In this document: in pieces, positions 34,790 to 47,283 of the stretch
Position numbering within the stretch: the stretch's first letter is position 1
Layout of the letters: each line of letters opens with the position of its first letter
Assembly (NCBI GenBank): GCA_011799875.1
Contig: CM022301.1
Coordinates: forward strand, 218,370,296 to 218,434,295
Reading direction: 5' to 3'
DNA: 64,000 nucleotides
Source: Thinopyrum elongatum
Taxonomy: Eukaryota > Streptophyta > Magnoliopsida > Poales > Poaceae
Made by a program: the position numbers and the translations under genes
Notes under the pieces: model-generated
What the model saw: only the letters and a program-made list of their open reading frames with translations
What the model was told of the DNA's origin: nothing
Database searches by the model: none

Positions 34790-37700
34790 TTACATCATAC
34801 CTTGGAACCGATTACCACCAATCGGCTTTAAAGAGATGGGAATGAACCCGTTCCTCGTAGCACTTAGGAAATCAAACTCTGAGAGGTCACGCCCTATTAA
34901 GCAAGTAACATTGGGATGATTCCAATCCACCGACGCATCGGCCAAAGCAACACAAGCCGAATTATCCGCGTGAATGACCTCTACCTCATCATCGACCCAT
35001 TGTATTAAGAATTGATGCATGGTGGATGGCACACATTGGTTAGCATGAACCCAATCGCGGCCTAATATAACATTATAGTTACCTTGCACCTCGGCGATGA
35101 AGAATGTGGTGGCCAAAGTTTTGCTTCCCACAGTGAGTTCCATGCACATCACACCTTTGGCCTCTGTCTTTTCTTTACCCTCAAATCCATTAAGTACCAT
35201 ATTGGTCATTATCAATGCATCATCATCTAACCCCAACTTCTTGAAGACCGAGTAGGGCATAATATTTACCACAGCACCACCATCAACGAGCATCCTAGCA
35301 ACCGGCGATCCGTTAATATGACCTTTGAGGTACAATGGCTTCAAGTGTTTCACTGGTTCTTTTGGCTTCTCGAAGATAACATTCTTTGGACCAAAATCCA
35401 TCTGAGCCACCTCCTCTTCTTCACCTATAGCACGAAACATGGCAGGTAAGTAATACACCATATTAATATCCATACCTTCCCGATCCGGCGTAGATTCGTA
35501 ATCCACCATCTCATCTTCATCTCCCAATGTGTATATTGGGCTTAAAGTTTCCTCAATTGAATGGGATGTTTCAGTTGGTGTGGACGATGTAATAGGGGTC
35601 GCATCATCCTCTTTTGGTGGTGAAGGTGTTGCTGTAGCTAACATAGAAGCATCTGCGTTTTCTTTTTGTTTAGGCCTCCACACTTGTTTTGTGAGTGCCA
35701 TGGGCCGAATTTCATTGAACAATTCATCCCTTTGCTTCTGTTCTTTGTGCTCTACCTTCTCGTGGTTCCTCATGCGTTGTAATATCCTTTTCATGGTTTT
35801 AGTTAAACCGGGAGGACACCACTTAGGTTGGGTACATTTGGGATCCCTAGATTTGGCCTTGCTTGTGCTAGCCTCATGATTATTAACCATGGAACCCTGC
35901 TGAACAATAACAATATCACCATTAGAATTGGCCAGATTACCAACAATCGGCCTGTTGATCTCCTTTTGCTTGTCGCATTCTGAAATTTATACATTAGGTG
36001 ACTTAATACGCCACACTTTTTTATTGCCCTTGCTTGGAGAAATTTTTGTTGGCCGATTAGCACCATAGCTCAAACGGCCTTGTGTGGGATAATAAAGCCT
36101 CTCGCGAGCAGGCCTTCTAGGTGCTGCCCACCCCATATGAAAAGCATAAGGAGCCATTGGGGGCTTCCCCCATCCTCCATTGAAGTCTCTCATGTAATAT
36201 GGCGCATACGGGGTTTGTGACATCCATGGTGTCAGTGTCCATGACCCATATGGCCTTGCATAACGTCGAAACTCTTGCTTCGGAGGCGATCTTGAACGCT
36301 CTGAATGTGATGGCCGATTAGAGCTAGAACCGGCCGCTTGACTTGCATATTTGGATAGCAACATATTAAAAGTTGGCTTGATTCTCTTGCGCTTAGCTTC
36401 ACTCTTTTCCCACTTGCCAACTTCTGAATTCTTGGGCTTGATAAATTTAACATAAGTATCTTCTTGTACTTGTGGTTGCCCCCCGAGTGCAGGATTTTTT
36501 ATGGTGATCTTCAATACTTCCTTGCCATCGGGTTATTTATCAAGCACAACCTCTCTTCCCAAGACTTTGTCACCCTCTTTGCCTTTCCCGGGTTCACCAA
36601 TAACAACATTATCTTTATTAGCAGATTCGGCTATGCTAGGCCGAATTAACATTTTCTTTCCCTCCAAGTCCATGGTGTTTATCAGGAAGGGCTGTTTATC
36701 AACTTGCATCTCAGCAAAATTCAATCGTCCGTCATTAATGGCCGATTGTATCTGTCGTCAAAAAACATTGCAATCATTAGTAGCATGAGAAAATGAATTA
36801 TGGTACTTGCAATAAGCACGCCGTTTTAGCTCCTCAAACGATGGTATGGTGTGTGATATTCTAATCATCTTGTCTTGCAAGAGAGCATCAAATATTCTAT
36901 CACACTTAGATATATCAAAAGTGAACTTCATCTCATCATCACGATTCTTGCGAATCGGCTTAAGAGCATTGCATGTATAGGGTTTGGCCTTTGAGGACCA
37001 AACAAACTCAGTAGTATAGACATCAACCTCATCGTCCGAATTATCATCATTGTATTCAACCATATGCATTCTGGGACGATCGGTTGTAGACCTATGAACC
37101 TCTTTACTTCGACTCTCTTGAGCCAAAGCTTTTTGTAAGACTTGGTTAATATTCAAAAACTCATAACTTTCTAGCCTCTCTTTAATATGAGTTTTCAAGC
37201 CACTAAGAACAAGATCCGCCAAGTCTCTCTCACTTATCACCAAGCTATAACATCGGTTTTTTATATCTCTAAATCTCTTGACATAATCGGTGACCGATTC
37301 ATCATGTTTTTGCCTAACCGATGTAAGATGTGACAACTTAAGCTCATTATCGCCGCTATAAAAGTGATCATGAAACTTCTGCTCTAATTGCGACCATAAG
37401 AGAATTGAACCATGTGGTAAAGCAGCAAACCATGAAAATGCGGTGCCAGTTAAAGATAATGGAAATAAACGCACTTTCAATTCTTCCATGGAACCTGCTT
37501 CACCTAACTGCGCTAGATACTGACTAACATGCTCCCATGTTGTCCTTGTGCCCTCTCCACTAAATTTACCAAAATCAGGAACCTTGTAACCTTGAGGGTA
37601 CAAAACTGCATCAAAGTGCTCAGGATAAGGCTTTTGGTACACACGACTCTTTACTTTCGGCTTGTTTCCGAAAGTTTCTAGAAACATCTTATGCAAATCC

Positions 37701-38440
37701 TCCCTTAATTTAGCTAAAATTGGATCTGAGGTAGATGAAGATGTTTGTGGCAATGACATCGGAGCAACCTGAGTACTAGCTAGTGGTGCAACTTGTGGGA
37801 TGGGCGCCAAACCATAATTCGGCGGAAGACCAAATATGCTTGCGCCTATGGGTGGTGCGACAAAGTGATTCGGCGTTGACGCCGAATTGGGCACACTCAT
37901 AATAGGATTAGGATATGTAGGTGCAGCCACAAGCTGGTTGGTTTGACTAGGGTAAAAATTCAACGGCATACTATATTATTGTTGCATAGGAGGTGCCGAT
38001 GAAATAGGTAAAGTTGGACTAAGGTTTTCAGATACACCAACAGTACCACTAGATGACGGAGGCATATTTTTCTTAGCATTAGTATTTGCCACAAAAGAAT
38101 TGTACGTCATCACATTACCCTTACTGACAAGACTTTCAATCACAGCCACTTGCTCAGGAGAAAAAACTTTACTCACAGTGATTAAATCTTGTTCGTCAAT
38201 GAGAGGAGAAAAAATGACGTTTCCAACCGGAGTGATGTTGCCTTGACGGTCCTTCTTGAAACTTGCAAGAAACGCCTCCAAATCCTCCTCCTCATGCTTC
38301 TTCTTGAGCGCTTCAAAAGCCTCTTCACGCTGCTTCTTGTGCGTTTCATAGGCTTGGCGATGTTCCTCCGATAGTTCATCAAGACTGGGCTTAATGATGT
38401 TATCGGCGTCAACTTCTGAGGGCTTGGGGAGATTAGACAT
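34790..38440 (-). pseudogene. gag-protease polyprotein, array unit 1 (most complete copy)
   Basis: One frame of 1217 codons starts at ATG 38440 (MSNLPKPSEV). In order: N-terminal region with an E/K-rich helix; a Pro/Ala-rich linker; a retrotrans_gag capsid-like region (FSGEGTRTTWEHV, SWFAALPHGSI, FHDHFYSGDNELKLSHL, VTDYVKRFRDIKNRC); an H/C-rich end (CKYHNSFSHATNDC); a basic Pro/Tyr-rich region; and an aspartic protease-like region (MLVDGGAVVNIMPYSVF, VILGRDWVH). The D-G-G in place of D-S/T-G is noteworthy. Stops at 37976-37978, 36758-36760, 36533-36535 and about 35987-35989 break it. There is no RT or integrase before the polypurine tract. Confidence 0.85.
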
Positions 38441-38467
38441 GGTTGATGATGATTCTTGATCTTTCTT

Positions 38468-38484
38468 CCCCAGCGGAGTCACCA
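38468..38484 (-). other. Primer binding site, tRNA-Arg-like, unit 1
   Basis: On the minus strand TGGTGACTCCGCTGGGG follows the 5' LTR after an 8-base spacer. Its complement ends AGCGGAGTCACCA, close to the 3' end of a plant tRNA-Arg as I remember it (inference). It marks 38493-39922 as the 5' LTR of unit 1. A near-identical site is at 51331-51347. Confidence 0.6.
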
Positions 38485-38492
38485 AAAAAATG

Positions 38493-39922
38493 TGTTGACA
38501 CACGAACACGTCACTGTGTACCTCCAACGCCGAGGGTGATGCACCGCAACTCACGTCGAAGGAGACCCGTCCAGAAGCGCGGTACGCAAGCAATCCGGCG
38601 GGTGCGTTTTAGGACCGGAAACCCCACACACCCGGGAGGGACCCCGTCAGGGCGCGCGGCGACTATGGGTCACCCTAGGTCGACCTGATCGCCCCTAGGG
38701 CCTTGTGGATCGCCGCCCTGCAAATAGAAGAACGAACAAAGAACGAGGAAGAAGAAGAACAAGGGAGAGAGATAAATGTAAAGGTAAAAGGTGCTATATT
38801 GATTTGTTCGATTGTGTGTTGTTCAATCGGCCGCCACCCCCAACATATATAAGAGGCGGCTGGACTTCCCGTACAAGTAAAAGATTCATGTAGGCTTTCC
38901 TTACAAGAAAATTATATCAATTCACGTCCTACAGTTCTAGTTTCAGTCCAACTCGGATTCAGCCCGAATCTTTCCCATACTTCTGTCCTGCTTCTCGCGT
39001 GGGCTGTAGAAATCGCCTACTAACTAGGATGGAGTCGAGTTCAACATCAAACTTGTCCGCCGCGATGATCTGCATAACACAGCGCGGTCCACTTCTCCTT
39101 TTAAGGCCGTCTTTATGACTTTTAGGGCCCATCTTTAACTATGGGTCGGATTCAATTATGCAGTTTTCTGAACTGTCCGAGTCTTGTAACAACTTTGCAT
39201 GCCGTATACTATCTCCGATGATGATGACTTCAAAAGAAAAGTTGACTGTTTCGACGATACGCACAACTTCCGTGTAGAACATTTTTCCATCCGAGGTCAT
39301 CTGAATAATCTTTCGAGCCCATCTCCAACTTCTGGTCGGATTGACTTTGACAGCTTCCACTTTTCGGGCAAGCTTTTTTCCGGCAAGCTCTCCACGCCGG
39401 CAAGGTTTCCACCCCGGAAAGCTTTCCACATCGGCAAGGTTTCCACCCCGGCAAGCTTTCACACCGGCAAGGTTTCCACCCCGGCAAGCGTTCACACCAT
39501 CAATGTTTCCACCCGGCAAGCGTTCACATCGGCAAGCTTCCACGCCGGCAAGCTTTTCGCACCGGCAAGCTTCCACGCCGGCAAGCTTTTCGCGCCGGCA
39601 AGCTTTCCACGCCGGCAAGTTTTTCATTTTGCCGGCCAGATTTTTACTCGGCCGGCAAGCTTCATTCAGCCGGCAAAGGCCGAATAACTCACGCGACAAA
39701 TCAGACACCACCTAGATGGGTGTCTGGTCCCTCGCGTCACTTTTTCACTCAGGACCGGTCCGCAAAGTATTGCCTCTAACTTTTTCATACGAACTCGGAT
39801 TGGAATGATTTTTATATCAAAATCAACCGATTCGACGAGACGAAAACAATTCATGTAGAACATTTTTTCATATGAGGCCATCTTAATTGCGTTTCACACC
39901 ATGCCAAAATCTGGTGTCAACA
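38493..39922 (-). repeat. LTR 2 of the array (1430 bp)
   Basis: It aligns with LTR 1 from end to end. It serves as 5' LTR of unit 1 (primer site on its left) and 3' LTR of unit 2 (polypurine tract on its right), a shared LTR that is the signature of a tandem retrotransposon. The minisatellite spans 39365-39679 and the palindrome 39703-39725, the latter with one change in its centre (cctaga). Confidence 0.92.
39365..39679. repeat. CCGGCAAGC minisatellite in LTR 2
   Basis: Same tract length as LTR 1 (315 bases) with private substitutions, such as an altered unit 'accatcaatg' near 39496. Confidence 0.85.
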
Positions 39923-39936
39923 CATGCCCCCCTGTT
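39923..39936 (-). other. Polypurine tract, array unit 2
   Basis: AACAGGGGGGCATG on the minus strand, identical to unit 1, adjoins LTR 2. Confidence 0.8.
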
Positions 39937-40104
39937 TTTCGGCAAAGCTTGTGTGCCGAAAAATAATTTGTACCTTGCTTTTTCTAAGGACGATGTCAAC
40001 ACTCCATCGGCCATTTTATGTGCTTAGGGCGATAATTTCTATATCAGCCATGTTTATGCTTAGGGTGATAATTTCTATATCGGCCATTGATTTTAACTTC
40101 TTGT

Positions 40105-41913
40105 TTACATCATACCTTGGAACCGATTACCACCAATCGGCTTTAAAGAGATGGGAATGAACCCGTTCCTTGTAGCACTAAGGAAATCAAACTCCGAGAG
40201 GTCACGCCCTGTTAAGCAAGTAACATTGGGATGATTCCAATCCACCGACGCATCGGCCAAAGCAACACAAGCTGAATTATCCGCGTGAATGACCTCTACC
40301 TCATCATCGACCCATTGTATTAAGAATTGATGCATGGTGGATGGCACACGTTGGTTAGCATGAACCCAATCACGGTCTAATATAACATTATAATTACATT
40401 GCACCTTGGCAATGAAGAATGTGGTGGCCAAAGTTTTGCTTCCCACAGTGAGTTCCATGCACATCACACCTTTGGCCTCTGTCTTTTCTTTACCCTCAAA
40501 TCCATTAAGTACCATATTGGTCTTTATCAATGCATCATCATCTAACCCTAACTTCTTGAAGACCAAGTAGGGCATAAGATTTACCACAACACCACCATCA
40601 ATGAGCATCCTAGCAATCGGCGATCCGTTAATATGACCTTTGAGGTACAATGGCTTCAAGTGTTTCACCGGTTCTTTTGGCTTCTCAAAGATAACATTCT
40701 TTGGACCAAAATCCATCTGAGCCACCTCCTCTTCTTCACCTATAGCACGAAACTCGGCAGGTAAGTAATACACCATATTAATATCCATACCTTCCCGATC
40801 CGGCGTAGATTAGTAATCCACCATCTCATCTTCATCTCCCAATGTGTATATTGGGCTTAAAGTTTCCTCAATTGAATGGGATGTTTCAGTTGGTGTGGAC
40901 GATGTAATAGGGGTCGCATCATCCTCTTTTGGTGGTGAAGGTGTTGCTGTAGCTAACATAGAAGCATCTGCGTTTTCTTTTTGTTTAGGCCTCCACACTT
41001 GTTTTGTGAGTGCCATGGGCCGAATTTCATTGAACAATTCATCCCTTTGCTTCTGTTCTTTGTGCTCTACCTTCTCGTGGTTCCTCATGCGTTGTAATAT
41101 CCTTTTCATGGTTTTAGTTAAACCGGGAGGACACCACTTAGGTTGGGTACATTTGGGATCCCTAGATTTGGCCTTGCTTGTGCTAGCCTCATGATTATTA
41201 ACCATGGAACCCTGCGGAACAATAACAATATCACCATTAGAATTGGCCAGATTACCAACAATCGGCCTTTTGATCTCCTTTTGCTTGTCGCATTCTGAAA
41301 TTTTTACATTAGGTGAGTTAATACGCCACTTTTTTATTGGCCTTGCTTGGAGAAATTTTTGTTGGCCGATTAGCACCATAGCTCAAATGGCCTTGTGTGG
41401 GATAATAAAGCCTCTTGCGAGCAGGCCTTCTAGGTGCTGCCCACCCCGTATGAAAATCATAAGGAGCCATTGGGGGCTGCCGCCATCCTCCATTGAAGTC
41501 TCTCATGTAATATGGCGCATACGGGGTTTGTGACATCCATGGTGTCGGTGTCCATGACCCATATGGCCTTGCATAACGTCGAAACTCTTGCTTCGGAGGC
41601 GATCTTGAACGCTTTGAATGTGATGGCCGATTAGAGATAGAACCGGCCGCTTGACTTGCATATTTGGATAGCAACATATTAAAAGTTGGCTTGATTCTCT
41701 TGCGCTTAGCTTCACTCTTTTCCCACTTGCCAACTTCTGAATTCTTGGACTTGATAAATTTAACATAAGTATCTTCTTGTACTTGTGGTTGCCCCTCGAG
41801 TGCAGGATTTTTTATGGTGATCTTCAATACTTCCTTGCCATTGGGTTGTTTATCAAGCACAACCTCTCTTCCCAAGACTTTGTCGCCCTCTTTGCCTTTC
41901 CCGGGTTCACCCA
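40105..41913 (-). pseudogene. gag-protease polyprotein, unit 2, C-terminal part only
   Basis: The protease-like region (MLIDGGVVVNLMPYLVF, VILDRDWVH) and part of the gag C-terminal region are present. The frame carries a stop at 40810-40812, relative to GAA in unit 1, and a two-base deletion near 41330. It ends abruptly at 41913, where a chromovirus LTR starts; the remaining gag half and the expected 5' LTR of this unit are missing from this side. Confidence 0.8.
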
Positions 41914-44900
41914 TGTCGGGGCCGGGACACAATATATCCCGGAAATTTTACCCCTCGTGTTACCACCAGCCCAGGATTACTGTTACTGGTGGACACGTCC
42001 TTGTTACAGACTACCAAGCTATTACAAGAATTGGATACAAGACCATAGAGGTCTAATGATACAACACTGATATCTGGTGGTGGATGACGGAATTGACTCG
42101 AGGTTCTCCAACGTCGATGGGGCTCCATTCCCACAGGAATAGCTGACCTGGATAATTTCTATCCGCGTGGCTGCTATCCTAGGCTCCGCACGGACGTCGC
42201 GGGGTACTCCTCGTAGAACTCCTGACCTGGCCAAGTAAATAGCCAGGGACAAGCCTATTAGTACGTTTGAATGTACTCGGAAACATCATGAACAAAAGAT
42301 ATACCGAATGCAGGAGACAAAATATATGATCATGACGAACTACACTAAATGCGTATGCTCATGATGGACTTAAAGCCTATTGATAGGAATTAAATCATGG
42401 CATGATAAAATATTAGCATGTGCAAATAAATGGATATATAAAAACTTTAGTGATAAACAAGGATAGTTAAAGAAAAATAAAATAAAAGAAATGCTGGTCA
42501 GATGTCTATAGTGACACCACGGTGGGTCTTGAAAAGAAATGCCAATCGGGTGTCTAAAAGAGAAATCGGACGAGACAGGACCATCCGAGAACTCAGGCGA
42601 CGCCACGAGAGGTCTTGAAAAGAAATGCCAGTCGGGTGTCAAGTGACGCCACGGTCGGACTTGAAGAGAAATGCCAATCGGGTGTCCACAAGAGTAGTGG
42701 CGTGATAAACCGCCTGATAACTCGAGGGACGCCACGAAGAGGTCTTGAAAATAAATGCCAAACGGGTGTCCACAAGAGTAGTGGCGTGACAGACCGCCTA
42801 ATAACTCAAGGGACACCACGGAGAGGTCTTAAAAATAAAGTTGAGTGCCCGGGGTAGTCTAGCCAGCCCCTGAGACACTCAGGAATATAAAATAAGAGAA
42901 ACGGGTTAGTCCACAATAATATGTATAACCACAGTAATATTGACAAGCATAGCAAAATATTCATGATAGCATCAGGTTGACAATAAATATTCAGCAAAAA
43001 CAATTCAGGCACATTTTAAGTATTTCCTCCGGAGACCGACACTAAGACCGACACTTGACCAACCCAGACTATAGCCCTTAACCGTGGACACGGCTATTCG
43101 AATAGGTTTAAACTCTGCAGAGGGTGTACTCTTTACCCACAAGTAAAGGATTTCTTTAGTCAGTATCGTGACACTGACTAATTCCCATTACGGTCTTTGG
43201 GTTGAAAACACACCTGACCAGCACACACCAGATTAACTTTCCAGATGCCAGGAATCACCCAAAGCATTGTTCAAGAAAAACTCTGAGACGGAGAGACCAA
43301 CGTCCTGCATGGGATCACTATTAATACGCGCGGATTCCAAGGGGTGCCCCCCTCTCAGTCACAACTGGAAACACCCATGCCCCCTGACCCGATGACAGGA
43401 TTTAGTCCATGGCCATTGGAAACCCTCATCATGGCCCTCTGTACGGTGTGTGCATGGAAAGGGGTTATCAACTTACTGAACCATACCTTACCTGTGGCAG
43501 GAACCTGTGGCAGCACGAAACAAGTATGGGGGTTACCGGAATAAGACTCAATCTACGGTCGACTCAAGAGGCATTAAGTTTCCTGCAACGGTTAACACAA
43601 CAAGGTATTCTTTTAACAGCAATACCAACAGGGCCACAACCCTTGCATGCTCCAACATGCACAACAAACAAGGCATGATCACGCTCCAACGTGATCATCC
43701 TCCTGCCGGTAACGGTATTTCTCTTATGCCTGCTCCTGCAAGTTAGTCATGGCAACACACGATGCACGGTACGATGAAACATGCCAACACTACACACATG
43801 CAAAATTAGCCATATGCCAGTTTTATTTGAATTCAACATATTCATGATGCAATTATTCTTGCAAATAAAAACTATGCAATTCACCATACCAAGTGTTCAA
43901 GATGCTTGCCTGGAGCATGTAGGAATATTGGGTGCACTCCAAAAGTTTGAAAAGTTTCTTCCCTCCATTTTTCCTATTTTAAAGATTACAGCAATTACCA
44001 CATAATTCAAAAACAGTACTAAAAGTTGTTTCAAATTTTTTTCAAATAAATACTAAAATAAACTAGATGAAAAATGAAAAATAACAGAAAAAGAATCAAT
44101 CTATTTGTAGTGAATATGAATTACTTATGGAATTTCTAAGTTAGAAATAATTAAAGAAGTGGACCATTTAATTGCTCCAACAAAAACAAGGCACAGGAAA
44201 AATGTTCACCTAAGCTGGATAAATAGAGCATGATTTTAGAAGCATTTAGAAATTTGAAACACTGGATTTGGATTCGAAATGGTCACTGGGGAATTATTTG
44301 AATATTGCTGGAAAAAGATAAAGAAAAGACTGAGGAACGCCCTGTGCGCGTTTTAGTTGTACGGCATCGCTGGGCCGAGCCCAGTTGCTTCGGCTGCGCG
44401 AAAAACTACCGACGTCGATGGCGTAGTGCTGGAGTTCCGCCTTCCGCGCGCGAAGACGGATTTAGCGAAAACCGTCTCCACTTATCCATGCTGGCATGGA
44501 CCTCCAGTCACCGACGAGCGGGTCCCGCCTGTCGGATTTGACCCCGGTCAACTGGCCTTCTACCTCCTCTTCCTTGACCGAACAGAGAAGGCACGCCGGC
44601 GACGATTGCCGGTGATAGGAGGCACCTCTCGGGGATCTGAGGCCATCCACGTACTCAGGGGATCATGGCGAATCTGTGGAGGTAGGGAACGATCGAGGAG
44701 GAGTACGAGGTCGCCGGCGATGAGGTCTTCCCGAGGACTCCGGCGGAGGCGTTTTGGGCGTTTTGTCTATGGGCAACCTCCGGCGAAATCGGCAGCGGGG
44801 ATGGATCCGTGGGGTCAAGAGGAATCTATTGGTAGTAGCAGTGGAGAGGGTGAGGCCTTGGTTGGCTCGGAACCATCGAGACAGTGGCGGAGACCGTGGT

Positions 44901-46488
44901 CACCGGAGAAGAAGGAGACGACTCTCTCCGATGGTCCTGTTGCTTGGAGAGAGTCACAGAGGGTGGGGGAGAGGTGACCCGGTCGAGAGGGAGCTCGACG
45001 TGGGTTAAATAGGCCCGGGAAGGTCGGTGCCGTGTCTTCCCAAAGAAGGCACGACTGCGGCAGCCATTTATGGCAAAGCGTGGACGGCGGCAAGGTAGGC
45101 GAGCAGCGGATAAGCTCTGGTAGATGGAGATTGAATGATGGGGGGCGCGCTAGAGGCCTCGGGTTCGTCCAGGCCCTCAGGTAGCTACGTGACAGCGACA
45201 TGCGACGGTGGTTGGCGGCTCGGGACGGTGGAGAGCGGCGCCTGGGGGAAAAGCTTTGGTGCAGGGGAGATTGCGGCTGGTGCAGGTGGCCGGTGGAGCA
45301 TGTGCGAGCTTGCGGTGGAAGCCACCGTCCAGGGGGGGTTGCTGGCAGCTCGAGGACGCGCCTCGCGCCCGGGCAGAGCCATGGTGGAGACGGCGTCGAT
45401 GAATGACGGCGGTGGGCGGCACTAGTGGACGAGAGGGGGTGTCGGCGGGGTTCAGGGTGGACTGGGTGATCCAATGGGAGACTTGAGCGAGCGGAAGAAG
45501 CAGCAGAGCAACGGCGCGAGGGCAAGACCGAACCTGTCAAACGAGCGCTCTGCTTGTGCGCTGTGCACGCACTTGTCATGCGCACAACATGCTCGATAGA
45601 ATGCCTGGAAGCTCTAGAAGAATTTGTTACAAGTGGGACTTAGCAGGGTGGGGCTCCTCGAGATGGCAAGGCTGGTGGACATCTTGGTTTGGTCAAAAGA
45701 GCAAGTCTGCAATGTAGTCAAGAAAGAGGCCAAAATTCTGCCATGCCCACAATGTGTTTGACAGAATGCCAGAGCCATCTAGATGATTTTGTTGGAAGTG
45801 AAAATTAACAGAATGGTGTCTCCTTAGTGGGTAGAGCTTATAGTGTAGTTGGTTTGGCAATGAGAGGAACTTGCTAGTGCAAGTTTTATCGGAATACATT
45901 CCTGGATAGAAACTACAGGAGGTTGTTTGGTGCTCTAAAAAGATTCCAATGGAGCTAAAATTTTGGACTTAAGGGTTTGGTTGGAGGACTATAAATGGGA
46001 AAAATTTCAGAATTTTTGGACCAAGGAAAAATAGAGGTTGTAGTAGAAACTCAAATTCAGGAAAGAATTGAAAGGAGGTTGTTTCACTCAAAATTTTCAA
46101 AACACCATGTAGGGTTTTTGCATAAAAGTGATATATAGGCATCACATGACCTCCCACAATTTTTGTGGAATTTTGAAAGAATTATTTCAAGTAGTTGTAG
46201 TGCAACAGAAGCCTTTAAAGAATTGAAAATGCTATTAAAAGAATTGTTTTGAGCAAAATTTTATTATAAAAATAATTCTTACTGTTATTAAACTATAATT
46301 GAAATGTTTTAAGAGAACTACCAAAGCCACAATATTATTTCCAAAAATTTCTATATGGAGGGAAGAATTTCGAAATCAGAAAACAGAAAGGGTTCTGAAA
46401 TTAAATAAAGACCGAGTATAATTCAAAATTTTATTTCTGGCCAAATTTTTATTTAGTAAAAACATGATTAAAGTTTTGGGGTGTTACA
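41914..46488 (-). mobile_element. Chromovirus-type 3' LTR (4575 bp) inserted in the array
   Basis: On the minus strand it starts at 46488 with TGTAACACCCCAAAAC and ends at 41914 with ...CCCGGCCCCGACA. A polypurine tract (ttaagggggtagagtt) adjoins its start, so it is a 3' LTR. It shares the TGTAACACCCC opening with the other chromovirus LTRs here but little else by eye. A GC-rich block (44340-45560) and an 84-bp tandem array (42513-42840) are inside. A TATA-like TATTTAA on the minus strand lies near 45005. Left target bases are accca; the partner is lost. Confidence 0.78.
42513..42840. repeat. ~84-bp tandem repeats inside LTR
   Basis: The block 'gac(g/a)ccacg...gtcttgaaaa.aaatgcca..cgggtgtc' begins at 42513, 42599, 42645, 42728 and 42812. 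Spacings are 86, 46, 83 and 84 bases; the 46-base unit lacks the middle part ('cacaagagtagtggcgtga'). Confidence 0.85.
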
Positions 46489-46520
46489 AACTCTACCCCC
46501 CTTAAGAAAATCTCGTCCTC
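46489..46520 (-). other. Polypurine tract of inserted chromovirus
   Basis: On the minus strand ctcgaggacgagattttctt and then aagggggtagagtt lead to the LTR start at 46488, the same arrangement as in the chromoviruses at 14521 and 63406. Confidence 0.7.
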
Positions 46521-47022
46521 GAGATTTGTTAGGTGGTCACCAAAATTAAACCCACCTTTCGAGGAGATTTTCCTAAGCTATTTAAAATAACCCATTTAGG
46601 CACAGTTGACGTGGCTCCTAATAATTGGTGAAACTACAATGGGCACTAGTGCTGTGGTTCTACTGTGACTGTTACGACAAATTTGGAAAAAGTGTAAATT
46701 CCAAAATTTGCTTGCCGTACTCCAGTGCACAGTGCTCTCTCCGGCTGACGGGTGGACCCAGGGCCCACTGTCAGTCTCTTCTTCTTCCTCCGGCTCTCTT
46801 CTCCTTCTCCCTCTCGCGTGCTTTCTCCACCTGCGGTGTCTAGCGCGTAGGGTATCTAGGGTCGTACTGTGGCAGTGCACGGCATGCAAGCTGCCGGTGC
46901 AGCGTGCACTCACCTCGCGGGCCAGCACCTTGTCGGCACTGCTCGTGATTTCTCCTCCGAACACCGGTGATCGGGCGACGAGCGGCGCTGGTGGACCTCG
47001 TCCACCATGCACCGAGCCCGAG

Positions 47023-47031
47023 CTATAAAAT
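47023..47031 (+). promoter_or_regulatory. TATA box upstream of small antisense ORF
   Basis: CTATAAAAT is followed by a leader rich in ctctcttcttc and cctcctcctcctt. No ATG occurs between the expected start site (about 30 bases downstream) and 47122. Orientation is plus, opposite to the surrounding LTR element. Confidence 0.5.
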
Positions 47032-47121
47032 GAACGCAGTGCTACTCTCTTCTTCATCACACCTTGCCTCACTTCTTCCTCCTCCTCCTTTTCTGATCGC
47101 AGGAGCTCGGACAAGGCTCCA

Positions 47122-47283
47122 ATGGAGGATGTGCTTCCGGGGTGGTTTGTGATTCTCATGTCCGGAGCGGTGGCGGCGTTGCTCGGGTTCTCGCTGCTCC
47201 TATGCGCGATGATCCTTGACGATCGCCGTGATGCCGCAGCTCGAGTGGTGGCTCTTCGAGGCGGCGGTGACCGTGAGGATTAG
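47122..47283 (+). CDS. Small ORF, 53 residues, single predicted membrane helix
   Basis: ATG GAG opens a frame of 53 codons ending TAG at 47281. A hydrophobic stretch at about residues 8-31 (WFVILMSGAVAALLGFSLLL and on) would span a membrane once. It is followed by an acidic and basic tail (DDRRDAAARVVALRGGGDRED). The ORF lies behind a TATA box and CT-rich leader inside a chromovirus fragment, on the opposite strand. I do not recognise a family. It may be a captured gene piece, an antisense accessory ORF, or chance; being intact amid decayed DNA is its main support. Confidence 0.4.
   Translation: MEDVLPGWFVILMSGAVAALLGFSLLLCAMILDDRRDAAARVVALRGGGDRED

Noticed and set aside
35529..35879. 116-codon plus-strand frame repeated at 40844 and 53674
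   Set aside because: It is the mirror of the conserved gag-protease frame on the minus strand; its recurrence only reflects the tandem units.
36750..36775. Programmed frameshift at the TTTTTTG run before the shared TGA
   Set aside because: Both alternative frames reach stops soon after, while the original frame stays open beyond TGA. A mutated Arg codon is simpler.
44357..45585. Overlapping long frames of 206 and 256 codons in the chromovirus LTR
   Set aside because: They occupy both strands of the same GC-rich block with no recognisable domain; GC-rich DNA lacks stops by chance.
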